NCBI GenBank assembly: GCA_029721435.1
Contig: CM056573.1
Coordinates: 149,441,947-149,505,946, forward strand
DNA: 64,000 bases
Reading direction: 5' to 3'
DNA from: Gymnothorax reevesii
Taxonomy: Eukaryota > Chordata > Actinopteri > Anguilliformes > Muraenidae
Part shown: piece after piece, positions 1 to 14,672 of the stretch
How the letters are laid out: each line of letters opens with the position of its first letter
Numbering within the stretch: position 1 is the stretch's first letter
Position numbers and translations under genes: made by a program
Notes under the pieces: model-generated
Told to the model about the DNA's origin: nothing
What the model saw: only the letters and a program-made list of their open reading frames with translations
Databases searched by the model: none

Positions 1-3
1 CAG

Positions 4-303
4 ACCTTTGTGCCCTTGAAGTGAAGATCTTCAGCAACCCTGTCGCAGTGGGAGAAAACGTGACCCTGGAACTGATTCCACCAGTGGACATAAAAATTGG
101 CCTCTGGCTATTTGAAAATAAGGCTATAGTTGTGTCCTCTTCGGGAATTGTGAACGTAAATGAGGAGTATCGTGACAGACTTGAATTTGATGCTAAGACC
201 TGGACACTATCACTGAAAAATGTCACTCTGGCAGATAGTGGAAGCTATAGCATACAGGGTTTGATCCCATCACTCCTTGAAAGAGCAACTTTGTACGTTC
301 AGG
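4..303 (+). CDS. Exon: IgV-like N domain without disulfide cysteines
   Basis: The exon is 300 bp, opening after CAG at 1-3 and ending before GTGAGT at 304, phase 1 at both ends. The B-strand (around 'NVTLELIPP') and the F-strand ('ADSGSYSI') have no cysteine where a normal V domain has one. The D-x-G-x-Y motif and C-strand Trp ('GLWLFENKA') are kept. Lack of the disulfide is typical of CEACAM N domains, which mediate trans-binding in mammals. Two N-V-T sequons are present. The acceptor at the extreme window edge has no visible polypyrimidine tract because that sequence is missing, so the exon start is inferred from phase. Confidence 0.82.
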
Positions 304-3300
304 GTGAGTAAAGTTGAAGACTCATCACCTGATCAAATCTGAATTTTTAATATATATTTCCCCGCCCCCCAATTTCCACTTAATCAGTCAAATAAGAGAA
401 AAGCATGCAAAAAAGCCGCAGAATGTGAGTGTAACTTAACATCAAAAGCAATTATTTGCCTGCTTAATTTGAGAAGGCTTTCAATATCATAGATCTGATT
501 GGGTCATCATGCAAATGCAAATATGTTTATTGATGTATTTCAGGCAATTGTATCTTGTTTTAACAATTGAGTCAATGTATTCTCTTCCAATTATTGGAGA
601 GGCGGGAAGAGCACCGAACCCAATGGCTCCTAAACATTATTGTGGCAGCTTTAAGTTTTCAGTAGGAAATGTCAATGTACAACCACAAATGAGTGCAGGG
701 TGCCATTATTTTTCATTTTTTAATGGAATTAATTGAATCTATCGATGAAGCAAATAGGCTACCCAAAGCCATCGCTATGTAGCCATCAAGGATTAAGGCA
801 TGTAGCTTTATGTGAAAGAGGAAGGTTATAGTATGAGATTGCATGGACAGCAATAACTGAAATTTCACAAAATTCTATCTAAGAGTAGAATGTTATGTGG
901 TAAATGCTGTTGAAGATGGTAGTTAGATAAGGTCTTGATTTCCCCTGTTATTAATTACATATGGAAAATATAGACCTCATGAATGATTTTGCGACCATGA
1001 AAGTTTGAAGCGTGGCATATATTTTTAATGATTTTAAAAGCATGCCATGCATAAAAGTTTGCAGTTATGTGAAGCACTAATGACCAATTTACTAAATGAT
1101 TAAATTATTACTACTTAGATGTAAGAAACACTGGTCATTTAATAAAAATTAATTACTATAGCATCACAGCAAGGACTGTGCAATGGCTCTTCCCCGTAAA
1201 TGTAGCCTATTGTTTTGAAAGCTGCTGTAAAGATTTTGATTACGTGCAATCTTTAAATAAATTAGGTTGTATTGGTGGACAAAATGGGTAAGACGGGAGA
1301 TGGAATTCAGAGAAAGTATTAGATGAATTACAAGTTATTATAATTACTCTGTTTTTCATCCGTGCAATATCACTATTAAGTGTGTTGTCAATGAAGCCCA
1401 TCTGTGATCTTTCATTTATTTATAATTTGTTGATAATTACAGGCTTATATATTGGTATATATTGATTATTCAGTAAACAAATTGTATGATTATTAATTTA
1501 GAGCTCTTGAACAGGAACAGCTTGAAAGCAATTATGCAATTCAGGGTAAGAGGCTTACTGCACGAAATAGAAAATCCCAGTTACTGCTGCGAGGATGTTG
1601 GGATGTTGGGCTTTTTGGAGTTGATATAGTCAATTTTTATTTTTTTTTTGTGATCATTAACTAAGCAACCAGTAATTGACAGACGCTATTTTTTCACACA
1701 AAATGCCCAATACAATAACAATAAAAAGGGTATTTAAAAATTCCTCTGTTAATTACTGGCTATTGTGTAACAGAGTCAGTACTTGGAGCCTGTGTAGTGC
1801 TGTTAAAAAGTATTTTCCCACCTCGCTGAGGCATTTTAGATCAAACATCAAACTAATTTTTCTTATTATTCAAACCTAGAATCAAGTGTGGAGGCAGAGT
1901 GCAATCTAATCATTGGGTTTTTTGACAGTAATATGGTAGACAGTCAGATAGTACCCAGAGAAGAATAGCACAGTTAAGTTCAGATATTACAGGCAAAGCA
2001 GTATGGGTGGTGCCAACAATCAGCCAGAGACTTTTTGGATGACTGCCAGGTGGAGAGCACACTTTGCCAGAGCCGAACTGTCCGAAGGCAGGATAGAGTG
2101 GCTCAGGAGGAACATGGTTCCAGTCATGATGACTGTAGAGTGATTGGGAGCTTGTTCCTAATAAACAAGACAGCGAAACAAACTGGGACAGGATTAACAC
2201 GAACGCTGTCCCAATCCTGGAATTTGTGAGAAAGGCATGGGAGCTGGCTGACAAAGGTCAAAGATGTCACGTTTGACCTTCAAGGGTAAATGCTAAGGTC
2301 ACCAAATCAAAGTTCAGATATGACTAGCAGGGTCTAGGCTGTTTTCAGTGGCTCTGGTACATGTTTCACATGGTAAAACTTCACGCCTTCAGAATGTTTG
2401 TATGATGTCTCGTTACAAATGACGAAGTTCCGGACTACACTAAGTCAGTAGATATACCGATCACGCTCACAAGAAATCGATTAAGTTGGGTAGGACACAT
2501 TGTGCATCTTCCACAGGACAGTTTAGTCAAGGCACTATTTTATGGTGAATTACAAGAAGGTCTTAGAAAGATTGACTGTCCTTTACTCAGATACAAAGAT
2601 TAGATTAAGGACATTTTGAAGCGTGGTGGAGTACGTCACCAGTGGAATGACATTGTAAAAGAGAGGCCACAGTGGTGGAGGAGCATTTTTGATTTTTGTA
2701 AAAAGATTGATGCTGTAAGAAAGGAAAGTAACAAGAGGAAAAGAGCTAAGCGACATGAAAAAAGAACCTTGAAAGGACAAAACCAATGAACTACTGACAT
2801 TGCAAGAAATTGCTTCAAATGGACTTACATGATGAACCTTCTAATGAACAGAATTTTTGTATCTCCCCCAGGACGATAGTCGGGATATACTAAGGTTTAG
2901 TTCCGGGGCTACCGCCGCACCCGCAGAGATTTTCTGTTCTGTGCTCTGGAAGCCACAATTATTACAGGAATTTCTTCAAATTTCACACAGGCAAAGATAT
3001 TGATTGGACCGATTTTTGCTGCTGGCGGCCATTTTGTCAAAAATTTGGTTATCGGGAAGATACACGACTCGGTCCCTGTGGCGACTGAGTTATCTAGTTT
3101 CTATTTGCAGTAATACATAAGATTATAACTAACCATTTCTCCTGCAACCTCGTCCTGTAATTTGTATTTTAACCGTATCGGGTCTTAGGCGAGTATATAT
3201 ACCTTACAAAAGCTTATTGCACAGCTGTAACAATTCATCTCTTTTTAGACTGCATCGCTTTTGGTCCATGTCAGATTTGGCACTGCACATGAACAAACGC

Positions 3301-6300
3301 GGTCTGCCATTTCTAATACGTAATGTACCCTTGACCTCTCAGAGTGTGACGCCACGCATCTTTTCTGACGGGACCCATTGAACTGGTTTCCATATATTTA
3401 TTGATAGTGTGACTGTTGCCAAATGCAGCAGGATGAATTTTGAATTGTATAAGCCTATACCATCTTTTCAGATTAAACCCATTGTTTCAAAATTCAGTGG
3501 ATTAATCTTTGCAGTGCCAATGGACAAAGACCCCGAGCATCCTGAAAAAGCAATCAAAGATGTGTTTAAGTCAGGGAAGTGGAGTACTCCACAATGACTG
3601 AGGCCTTGTCCACACAAACATGGATTTTTTTTTTTGGAAAAATCTCTATGCAAACATATCTTGCCCATATGCAAACAGCACTTTTGGTCACTAAAACTGA
3701 GATTTTTTGTAAAAACGCCCCTTCAAGTTTCGATTTTTTGAAACTCCAGTTTCAGTGTATTCGTGCGGACATGTAGTGTAGCATTTGGGAAGTAATGACC
3801 AGCTCAATTCATGCAAGTGCACTGTTTCTCTGAGTGATGTCTTCATTGTTATGTGGATTTTATCACCTACTTCAGGCCCAACAGACTTGATTTGAGTGCT
3901 TGCGCTTGTTTTAGTGCCCTTGTTGTATTAGTGAGGACAAGCCCTAAGGCCTGTGCTCAGTGGGACATACATTTCACTTACTGAAGTCAAACTGAATACA
4001 AAGTGGCTCGAGGACAAGCAGGAACTGATGACCTCTGCCTGGCAGAGCATCAGGGAATAAACCACAGCATCTGGTCATTTCTTTAAGTTCCAGATTTACG
4101 GCAGTCAATGACTACAAAGACTGAGTGGTTTGAATTCATACAAAATTTTTGACAAAAACTTTGAATTACAGTTCATTAAATAGACCCTTCTAACACATCT
4201 TGATTGATTCATTTCACATCCTTTATGGTTGGGTGCACAATCAAAGTAGTAAAAATAGCATCACTGGCGTAATACCTGTGGACCTTTCTGTACTGTATAT
4301 GTAATGCCACAATATTTAGCAATGGGGAATGGCATAATTTTGTGAGGTTACAAGAATACTCATGCATGACGTGCAAATGAACTGAATAACCATGCTAATT
4401 ATCAGAAATTTTCCCAACACTCCCCTTGTCATCTTCAGAACCAGTCTCCAGCGTTACAGTAAAGGCCAATGCAACTGATTTAGTGGAGTTCAATGACACA
4501 GTCAGCCTGACTTGCTCTGCCTCTGGCACCTCCCTCTCTCGGAAATGGATTGTTGGAAGTTCTGATATCAAAGCTAGCGAGAGATTTCATCTGAGTGATG
4601 ACAACATCACTCTCACCATATCCAGAGTGTTGAGGACCGATAGTCCTCTGGAATGCATTGTGTTCAACAGCGTCAGTAATGCCACCAGTCAGCCCGCTGT
4701 CCTCAACATCAACTGTGAGTTTTTCATCATGCCCAAATGACATATGTGTGTTTTGTACATGATCTCAAAAGCAAAAAACAAAAACAACAATAACAACAAC
4801 AACACACACACACATTCATAAACAGCCATGGTATTCAAAAAAATCAAAAATAAAATAAAAATACCATGCCTGCGGTCAAAATATGTTTGCTTTTTAGATA
4901 ACAATGCAAATACTTTCCCTTTATTCCCCAGATGGTCCTGATAATGTACAAATATCTGAAAACCCATCCAAAACAGTCCACAAGGCAGGGTCAGATATTG
5001 AACTATCTTGCCAAGCCCAGTCGAAGCCATTGGCCACTTACATCTGGGCCTTTGATGGAGCACTGCTTGCTCGCAGAGGCCCAGTGCTTAGACTGAACAA
5101 CGTCCATCAGAATCAGAGTGGGAACTACACCTGCTGGGCCCATAACAATGTAACTCTCAGGTATTTCAGCGCAACCACACAAATAACTGTCCTAGGTAAG
5201 AAAATTTTCCATTTGAGATATATGGTTTTTACTGGTCCAACTTGATTTAAATTAGATTTCGATACCAAACCATGTATTAGCATTCTTGAGTATTTTATGC
5301 AAGAAGATCTTAAACCTATGTGGAAGTAATTTCAGTTCGTTCTCTGATTGTGTATCTGTGCCTTGATAAAAAGCAAGGAAAAGGGTGACACTGTGGCACA
5401 GTGGGTAGCACTGTAGCCTCACAATAAAAATGTCATGGGTTTGAATCGTGATTGTTCAACCCATGTGGATTTAGTCTGAGTAGTCCATCCTGCAGGCCAA
5501 AGACATGTGATTTAGGTTACTTGGACACTTTTAATTACTCATTGGTATGAGTGTGAGAGGAAATCGTGTGTGTAAGCTCATTGGTATGAGTGTGAGAGGA
5601 AATCGTGTGTGTAAGCTCATTGGTATGAGTGTGAAAGGAAATGGTGTGTGAGAGCCCCAAAGTGGATTAGCAAACTGCATAGGATGTACCTAATTTTCTC
5701 TCATGGGATGCTGAGGTAGGCCCCAACCCCCTTTTAACCCTAACCTGGGAAAAACAGGTCAGATAATGAATGGATGGTTTATTTATTTCACTTGTCATTC
5801 ATTTATGTAGTTGGTTTGCGTACTGGACAGATGGATGATTTATTCATTTCACATATCACTCATCAAAGCAAATGGTTAGATAATGGGTTGTTCGGTTATT
5901 CATTCGTTTCACTTTTCACTCAAGAATATAGGTTAGATAATGGATTGATGAATGATTTTTGTATGTCTGTTGTTTTGTCTTTAATGCAAATGGGTAAGGT
6001 GATGGATGGATGGATGGATGGATGGATGGATGGATGGATGGATAGAAAAGAGTGGAACATCAATGAGAAGCTACAAAAGTACTTGCAATTTGTATCATAG
6101 ATGTGAATTTGCTCCCGTTTTCACAGAGCCGATATCAAATGTTAATGTACGCATCTCTGGCATGCTACCAATTGAAAACCGGCCTCTCGTAATGGAGTGT
6201 GAGATGACCGGGCCTGTCGACACGATTCACTGGCTGAAGGATGGTCGACCCATACTTGGAGATAACAACACAATGTTCTCTGCAGACAACAGTTCAATTA

Positions 6301-9300
6301 CTTTCACCTCTGTCCAGCGCTCTGATGATGGGCTTTATCAGTGTGAGGCTTTCAATGCAGTGAGCAGTGGGACCAGCCGTGAATTCAATCTATTGGTCAA
6401 TTGTAGGTATTCTGAGAACCCCGCCCCTGAAACACAAGTTAGTATTGTTGAGAGTGTTGATTTTTAACCATCATTTTCTGTGTCACAGACGGGCCTGGGA
6501 AGCCAGTCATCACTGGACCGCACATAGCAAAAACGGGATCAATTGTGACCTTCACATGTAATGCTTCGTCTCAGCCAACTCCCCAGTACATCTGGACTTT
6601 CAGAGGCATATTTGTTTCTCCACGCTCATTGTATGAGACTGCCCCGCTGACTTTAGCCAGTGAAGGAACATATACCTGTCAGGCCTTCAACTCCATTACT
6701 GGGAGGAACAGTTCAGCTGAAACCAAACTCACTGTCATTGGTAAGTGTGTGACGACTGAATGATATGTTTATACAAGCCCTAATTCTGCAGGATCTCCAA
6801 AGATAAATCATAAACAGTGCCTAATTAATGAAGCGCTTCAAATTGTTTTTCTTCTTCTTACTGGTTTTCTTATTATTATTCTCCTGCATGCTGCAACTAC
6901 TAGTCTTGAGACATAGAACGCAAAACCACCTATAAAATATGCTGCCCAGTACCAGCAAGTGTGCTTCTAGACAGCTTTCAAAAATATCCCATAATTTCTG
7001 GGATACTTGAACACGCTCTTATGCCAAAGAATGGAAGTATATGTGAGATTAATTATGATCTCGCAGTGTTATTTAGGTCCAGCACTCAGTAATATGAAAG
7101 CACATATACAGGAAGAAAACTGTGAGCTTCGTTTGTTTCTCTGTTACTACAGCTCGGCCATTACGTTAGCCGTGACTCACAAATAGGGTGGGGTCAAATT
7201 GAAAGCCATGACAATGCACTACAATTCATTAGTTTCCTACAGCAAAAACTTTGAAAAGAAATCGAGGGTAAAAAATTTTATTTTGATAGATGAATTGTGT
7301 GATTATTTTATTTAAACAAATCAATTCATACGAACCCAATGAAGGAGCAGTTATTCAGCTACACTTTGACAGAAATGTCCTTTTGTGCCGTGAAGAATAA
7401 AGGACCCTTGAACATATTCAGCCGTCTCAATAAAAGGCAGTGCCGCCTATTACAGCCTTCTGCGCCTAATTTTTGCTGGTCAAAAACAAAAAATATTTAC
7501 CCCCAATGTTGTTAGCTATTGTCATGCACAGATAATGAACATCAGAGACACTTAACTTACATTTTGCCCCTCTATTCCCACTCGTTTTCAGTGAAGCAGT
7601 CTATTTGAAATGCTGGATGGTGTTAAATACTGTAACATAACAGTATTTAACATCTTCAGCATCATGCAAGACCACAATGCGGCTACGAACAATCTCAGAG
7701 AGCTCCTTCCATTGTGCCATTGTGTTTAACACTGTGACACAGCTAACAGTTCATGTCACCGCATATGGTGGAACAAATGGCCATCAGAGGTAATTTTGCC
7801 GAACAATGTTGCCTCAAACCAGTTTAAACAATATTTTTAGAATCAATAATCATAGAATAAGCCTTCAAACACACAGCCACAACTGTTTGACTGTTGGTAT
7901 GATGTTCTTATTGTGGAATGTCATATTAGCTTTACTCCAGATGTAACAGGAGCAATATTTTCCAAAAACTTTTACTTTTGACTCATTGCTCCGTCCAGGA
8001 TTATCTCAAAAGTCCTGGAGATCATCAAGATGCTTTTTTTTTTTTTTTGGAAAATGTGAGTTAGCGATGGTTATGCCATGCAGCTCTCCCATGGATGCCG
8101 TTTTTGCCCAGTCTCTTTCTTGCTGTGGAATCATGAACACTGGCCGTATCCGAGTCAGCTGAAACTGAGTAAGGCCTGCAGTTCATTATATGTTAGTCTG
8201 GGTTCTTTTGAGACCGTTGATGCACTCTTGGAGGAATAATGGTGACCAGGCACCCCTGAGAATGTTCTCCACTATTTCAAGCTTTCTACATTTGTAAATA
8301 CAGGCTATAGTTGTGGTTCACTAGAGACCCAGAGCCTTAGAAATGTTTTTTTTTCTCCCTTTTCAGGCAAAGATGCCTGAAACTTTGTTTCTCATCTGGT
8401 CTTGAATTTCTTTAGATCACAGCATCATGTGCAGCTTTTTGCCCACTTGGCACTGCCACACTTTGATTATTGTGAATAGTTCTGGGGACCATAATACAAG
8501 AAAAGATCGAAGTTTAAAAAAGAGATTTAAAGAAGACCCACAAAAGCTTAGGAAAGACTGAAGAATCTTAATCTCTTCAACTGGCCTGGCATTGCCATAA
8601 CATTTTTTTTCATGTTTTTCTTCCTAGTTTGTAATTACATTTTTATAAACCATTTAAAAATAATTAGCAATTTTTCTGCGTCATTGGGCCAGCATTGTTG
8701 GACATTATTGTTATTTCTTCTTCTTTTTGAACTCTAATTTATGAAACAAATAGGTTTCTCAAAATGAATAATTCTTTTTTTCACAGTTCCAATAACCAGT
8801 GTTCAGGTAATTTCCAATGAAGAATTGCCGGTTGATTACACAGCAGTCGCCCTTATGTGCAAAGTCAATGGACAAGTAAGCTTCATCCAGTGGCTGAGGG
8901 ATGGTTTGCCCATGTCGCCAGACAACAGAACAGTGTTCTCTGCAGATAACAGCACAGTCACTTTTACTCCAGTCCAGCGCTCTGATGATGGAATCTATCA
9001 ATGTGAGGCTTTCAATGCACTGAGCAATGGAACCAGCCCAGAATACCATATGCTGGTCAACTGTAAGTATTCTTGGTGCCCTGTCAGTGAGCTACAAGAC
9101 TGTCCTGGGCTGAAGTACAGCCAATGTGCCACTTCTGTTTCCTGTGTCACAGATGGGCCAGAGCAGCCAGTCATCACTGGACCAGAGTCATCGCTGGCTG
9201 GATCAAAGGTGACCTTCAACTGTACTGCATCGTCTCAGCCAACCCCTCAGTACAGCTGGTACTTCAATGGCACACAGGTTGCCAACGGCTCTATATATGA

Positions 9301-12300
9301 GACTACCCCTCTTACATTGGCCAGTCGGGGAAAGTATACCTGTGTCGCCCTCAACTCTGTAACTTTGAGGAATAGCTCAGCTGTAACAGACCTTAATGTC
9401 ATTGGTAAGTGAGTGAAAGTGGCTTGATTTCTTACGACAAGCTCTAATGCTGAGGTCTGTCAGTTATGACTCCATATTTATTTAGTCCTATAACTGTGGT
9501 TTTTGACTCACTCTGTGATTCTTGTCTATGGGGCCCTCCACTATGTGTCTGTCTTCCCGTTGTTTGTTACAATGCCTGCTGGTGTGCCGTTGTAGGGACA
9601 GCCCTCAAACAGGCTTTGGGAGATACCTAATATGCATAACCTATATCATGTCAAGGTCATCACTCCCAATTTTACCTCATTTTAAGGCATACCGAGGGGG
9701 TATATAACGTGTTTGAGATGATGCGTTCTTGTTGGTATCACGCTACACGCCAGCCAGTGAGCCGCAACTTCCTCCACGTTCATCCTTTTTTCCCCAGTAA
9801 TGTTTTCTGTGGGGGAAGAGGGGTCTGTGAGCATGAGCTAGTTAAGGTGCTTAGCTTAGCTACGTTCCGCCGGCTGTTGCAGAGTTTCTCTACTACAAAA
9901 ATACTGGAGCATATTCAACATAAAACATCGTAAAGCAGCCAATATTCCAAATGTACACAGATAATAGTTCCTCGCCTGAAAATTAGCTGTATTTAGCTGT
10001 ATTTTATAATAGTATTTAGCTAAGAAATAGCGAACGAATACCGTCAGATTACATTCAAAGTCAATGCAAAGACGCAAATTTGCATCTTTGCATTGACATT
10101 GAATGTAAATCAGTCGTGTGAAAAATTTGTTTCGCGTCCGGTGTGAAAGCAGCTTTTACCGAGCCTGGGGTGCATTTCCCGAAATCACAGGTGCTAACAT
10201 ACATAGTTAGACTGCAAACGAGCAACCGAAGTTTTCCAAAATCTCCACTCTGGCCGGAGTTTTTAGAAAGAATCGTTTTCAGAGGCGAATTCTCCGTTTG
10301 CCTGTAAACGAAGGGCACAAACGCGGGAAATGTCTCCGTTTGTCAAAATAGCCATGTACGTGTAAATGGGGGCTGTGACATCCTCCTTTAGTACACTGTA
10401 ACCCCCACTCATCTAGTTAATGGAGTTTCAAAAAAACATTAGGCATTAAACATTTATTTAATGTAAAGTAATATTTAATGTTTAGCCACATTTTTCCCCT
10501 CTGTCATGCATGCTCAGTTGGATTCAGATCTTGTGATTGACTCATTGAACTGACCCAAATGATAAAAAAATGTGCCACAGGCCAATTAATTATTGTGAAT
10601 GCTGAATTTGTTGGGGTACATGACAAATTTAGAGTTTTGTTAGAACTGTTTATCACATCCACTTTTTTTACAATTATTTATGTTGTTCGCAGATCCAATC
10701 ACCAGTGTTCTGGTAAATTCCAGCGGAGGATTGCCCATAGATGGCACGGTGTTCAATCTCGTATGCAATGTCAAAGAACAAGCAAACTTCTTCATCTGGC
10801 TGAGGGATAGTTTGCCTATGTCTCCAGACAACAGAACAGTGTTCTCTGCAGATAACAGCACAGTCACTTTTACTCCAGTCCAGCGCTCTGATGATGGAAT
10901 CTATCGATGTGAGGCTCTCAACGCACTGAGCAATGGAACCAGCCCTGGATACCAATTGCTGGTCAACTGTAAGTATTCTGGGAACCCAGCCTATGAGCTG
11001 TGTGTAATGGTGCGATCAGGAATCAGTCGCGAGAACCAGGAAATGCAGTAGTGCTTGTTTTATTAATAAAGGGGGAGGACCCCCGCAGGGCAGAAGGCAA
11101 AAGTACAGAGTCCACAATCCAAAAGTCAAAATCCAGTTGGGCAAAAATAGTATCAAAATCCAGGGCAGCAATTACAGTTATCGTAGTCGGACAGAAATGG
11201 GTCTGGTACACAGGAATAGTTCTATCAGAGAAGCAAGCCAGAATCCACAGGACGTAATCCGAATCGTTACCAGGGCAGCAAACAGATCTCGTAGTCGGGC
11301 AGAAAAGTGGTCAAAACACACAGATGCAACAGTAATCCAAAAACACAAAGGCAAAAATCAAAAGTCCGGCAATCCAGTCAGAAAGATAAACACTGAGAAA
11401 TCGAGGCGAGAAACGTAGCACAAGAAAACTAGGGAGAACGATCTGACAAGAAAGTGAACCAAACAGACATCTTATATACACATCCGGGGTAAACACATGA
11501 CCAGGGAGAACAGGTGCAATCAATGGTAACAATGATCAGGGAGAGACACATGAGGAATAAACTAATTACATGAATTTGGCTGAAGCCAAAACGCAGACAG
11601 GGATCACAAGACAAACCTAAGTACAAAACAACAGCTCCGGTTAAGGAGTACTAAAGTGCCAAGATAAAAGAAAAGGAAAGCACAAAGTATAAGTGGAAAT
11701 CCACAGAAACTTGCAACAAAGATAATTAGGGATAGGCAAGGAGGGCGGAGGTACAGATTGGGGGAATGCTGAGAGATCGTTAGTCTATTAGTATGTGCAG
11801 CTATACAATCCCGAGTGCAAGTTAGTCAGTTAGTAGAAATATACAATGTTAATCTTGGTTAGTAATCTATCAAAAATAATAAACTGTTAGTAGGGTTAGT
11901 AGATAGTAAAAGAGAGAGGAAGGAAGCACACGAGATAATGAAGGAAGATTGAAAACCCAGAAACCAATAAATCACCCGAATGAGTGGCACGCAAGACTAG
12001 GGACCGTGAGCAAAGACCTACACAAGACAAGACAGGGTAGACGTAGTGCAATACAAGGAAATGAAAACATGGCATAGCTGAAAATAACTGTGAACATGAA
12101 AAATAATAAACAAGAATCTAACTCACCAAAACACAATACGTTATCCTAAGAATGGTCAAAGGGCAGGCAGTGGTCATTAAACACAGAAAGCATACATGGC
12201 TAAGCCAGGCACAGAACTTAAACATGACAGCAGAATGCACAGATCACAACACTGTGTTTAATGGGATGAGTAGTACTTAAGTGTCCAGTCATAATTTAAA

Positions 12301-14638
12301 CAGGAACATTTTTTAAACATTTTGACATTTTTGTTTTAGGCAAACAAGGGGGCCAGTCTGGTAAAATACAGTGAAATGCAAGTTGATTAAGAATTCTGAA
12401 TAAATCATTACTTGATTAAGTAAACTCCTATAAACCATATATTTCTGGAAAGCTGAGACAATGGAGCATCTGAATGTATTGAAATGTAGAAAAATGTATT
12501 TATCACATTAAATAATTCTAATGAATATTTTTTTAAGTCATGGCAATTTTTGTCCAAAATTTCTAATTCTGAGATAATATGCATTTTATGAAGGAAATAA
12601 TAACCCTACTTGGCCAATAGATGGCAGCAAACACATTAGTGCCCTCCCTTCAGTTATATCCAGAGGTCCACTGCAACACTATTAAATGGTCAATTTTGAC
12701 TGTTCCCCCCCATTTTGGACCAAAATGATCCACTTCCGGTCTGATTATAGGCTTTCCTGATATTTTTTTGCCCTAAAATATAATCAAACACTAAAAATAT
12801 CATGAAAACATCAATTGACTGTTGAAGAGTATATATCAAAGTATCACTTAAATACGAAAAACAAAAATTGAGAATTTTTTTTTTTTTTTACCAGACTGGC
12901 CCCCTTAAGCACATACTGGTGCTTTTATTGAGAAATAATTGTCAATGGAACATACATTCAGGCACACAATATAAATGGTCACTTGATAATATAACAGACC
13001 CTGCTCATATTACCAAACTCACAGTGTCTAAAAGCCACCACTCAGGGATTTAAATAACTGTTTTCAGCAGATGTTGCTTTTCTCATGTCATTTGGGATAA
13101 CTTGCATGAATCCTCCAGATCAGATGACTTATTTGGGTTGTATGGAGTGGGGATTTATGGTTGAGGGACAAAGCTTTTTCATGATTCCTACATTAAGACA
13201 ATGGTCGTCTCCCAAACATTGGCTGCAGCCTTCCCAGGTTACAATTTTAGGCTGCTACGTCATCACAGGCTGTTCCATCATGAAGGCGCTTTCGAATTCA
13301 GCCGAGAAATACAGCCTTCAGGCAAGATGAATGCTGCATTTTGCGGCAATATTTGAGAGCGCCTTCTTTTCTCGGCTGTATTTGAAAGCATTTTCACAAC
13401 TGAACAGCCTGCGATAACTTAGCAGCATATAAATGCATCTTACAAAGGCTGCAGCCCACGTGTTGAGAACAAGCTTGTATTTCTGTCATGCACATATGTA
13501 TGAGTTCACTGTTTTAAGAACAAAGTTCTATTCAACTGTCAGGATCTGTGTCGAAGTACCATGCATTACATCTCTGACATCTACATGTCATTTACTCTAG
13601 TCTTGGTCTTGCTAGAATGAGATTGAATGGCTGACACTGCAGAGAATGCTAAAGAGTTTGTAAACACTCCACTATCTTGCAGCAGTGTAGGGCACATTTT
13701 GAGGTGCAAATTGCGAGGTCACAGGAGTTAAGGTCTTGCAATATTTTCCTGTCTATTTTATGTGGTTTTGACTTTTAACATCATAAGGTCTGTGGGTTAA
13801 ATATGCTATGTCTATTTAGCCAATATTTTTGTACTCCATGTCAGAGCAGCTTCACTTATGCGAGATTCCCACTTGTTAAATTAACTAAATAGACACCATA
13901 CATTTAGAATGCTGTACAGCAAGAAAAGTTGAAGATGATTTAATTTCATTGAAATTAACACAAAATTCCATCTAACTGATTTAGCTCCCATTGGTACTGT
14001 GGTCACGCCAACGTCTTTGGAGAAGCTACGCTGACTCTTGTGGTCGTTAGTCTGATGGCACTGTCATCAAAACAATGCTCTTTGAATAAGTGTCATGCAT
14101 TTTTCAAGACAAGAGAAAGACATGTTGCGCCACAACAAAACCTTATAACGTTAGATAAGTTAACTTGGTCCTCATGCCATTTTGCGAATGAAATTCAAAA
14201 TTATGCTTGGCATAAAATCCTAGAGTACTGATGGGCTACTGATGGACTAACTACAAGCTAACTACTTGACAATGAAAAAAAGTTCAACTACATCTTTACT
14301 TCTCTTGAAAAACTGTCACGTGACAAATTAAAATGACTTCAAAAAAGTGGTTCCACTATATCCAAACTTATGTTGTGGAATATTATTTTAAACTGAGTCT
14401 GGAATCTCATGGAGGCACTTGGAGTTAAAACTGAACTGACAGGCAATAAGGATTCACAAGCTTTGATTTAGTAACCAAGGCAGGTATGACCTTACTAAAA
14501 CAATCTAAAAATCTGTTCGAAGGGAAGAATATTGTTGGACATTGAGGACATAATTGGACTACATGTAGTCAGCTACCTCTCAACAATGCTGTTACTTTAC
14601 TGATTCTGAGAGAGAGAAAGAAAGAAAGAAAGAAAGAA

Positions 14639-14672
<34 letters not shown>

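Larger units (their letters stand above)
304..4438 (+). other. Intron 1 (N to A1), 4.1 kb
   Basis: AT-rich with a LINE tail fragment (2398-2790) and a small inverted-repeat element (3607-3771). The rest, including the open stretch at 3409-3597 and the block 1880-2330, resembles nothing I recognise. Confidence 0.7.

Noticed and set aside
509..736. 75-codon frame in intron 1
   Set aside because: Random-length frame without motif or splice signals.
3409..3597. 62-codon frame '[20 protein letters not shown]...'
   Set aside because: Short, no recognised motif, no splice support; could be coding debris but I cannot support it.
4480..5063. Minus-strand open frames over exons A1 and B1 (also over 8998-9219, 10640-10955, 38416-38872, 41733-41966, 42218-42415)
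   Set aside because: They are shadows of the plus-strand Ig exons, with no start, splice or motif support.
6006..6126. 'MDGWMDGW' N-terminal extension of the A2 exon
   Set aside because: It is a (GGAT)n microsatellite in the intron; a CAG acceptor at 6124-6126 and the shared phase-1 pattern define the exon start.
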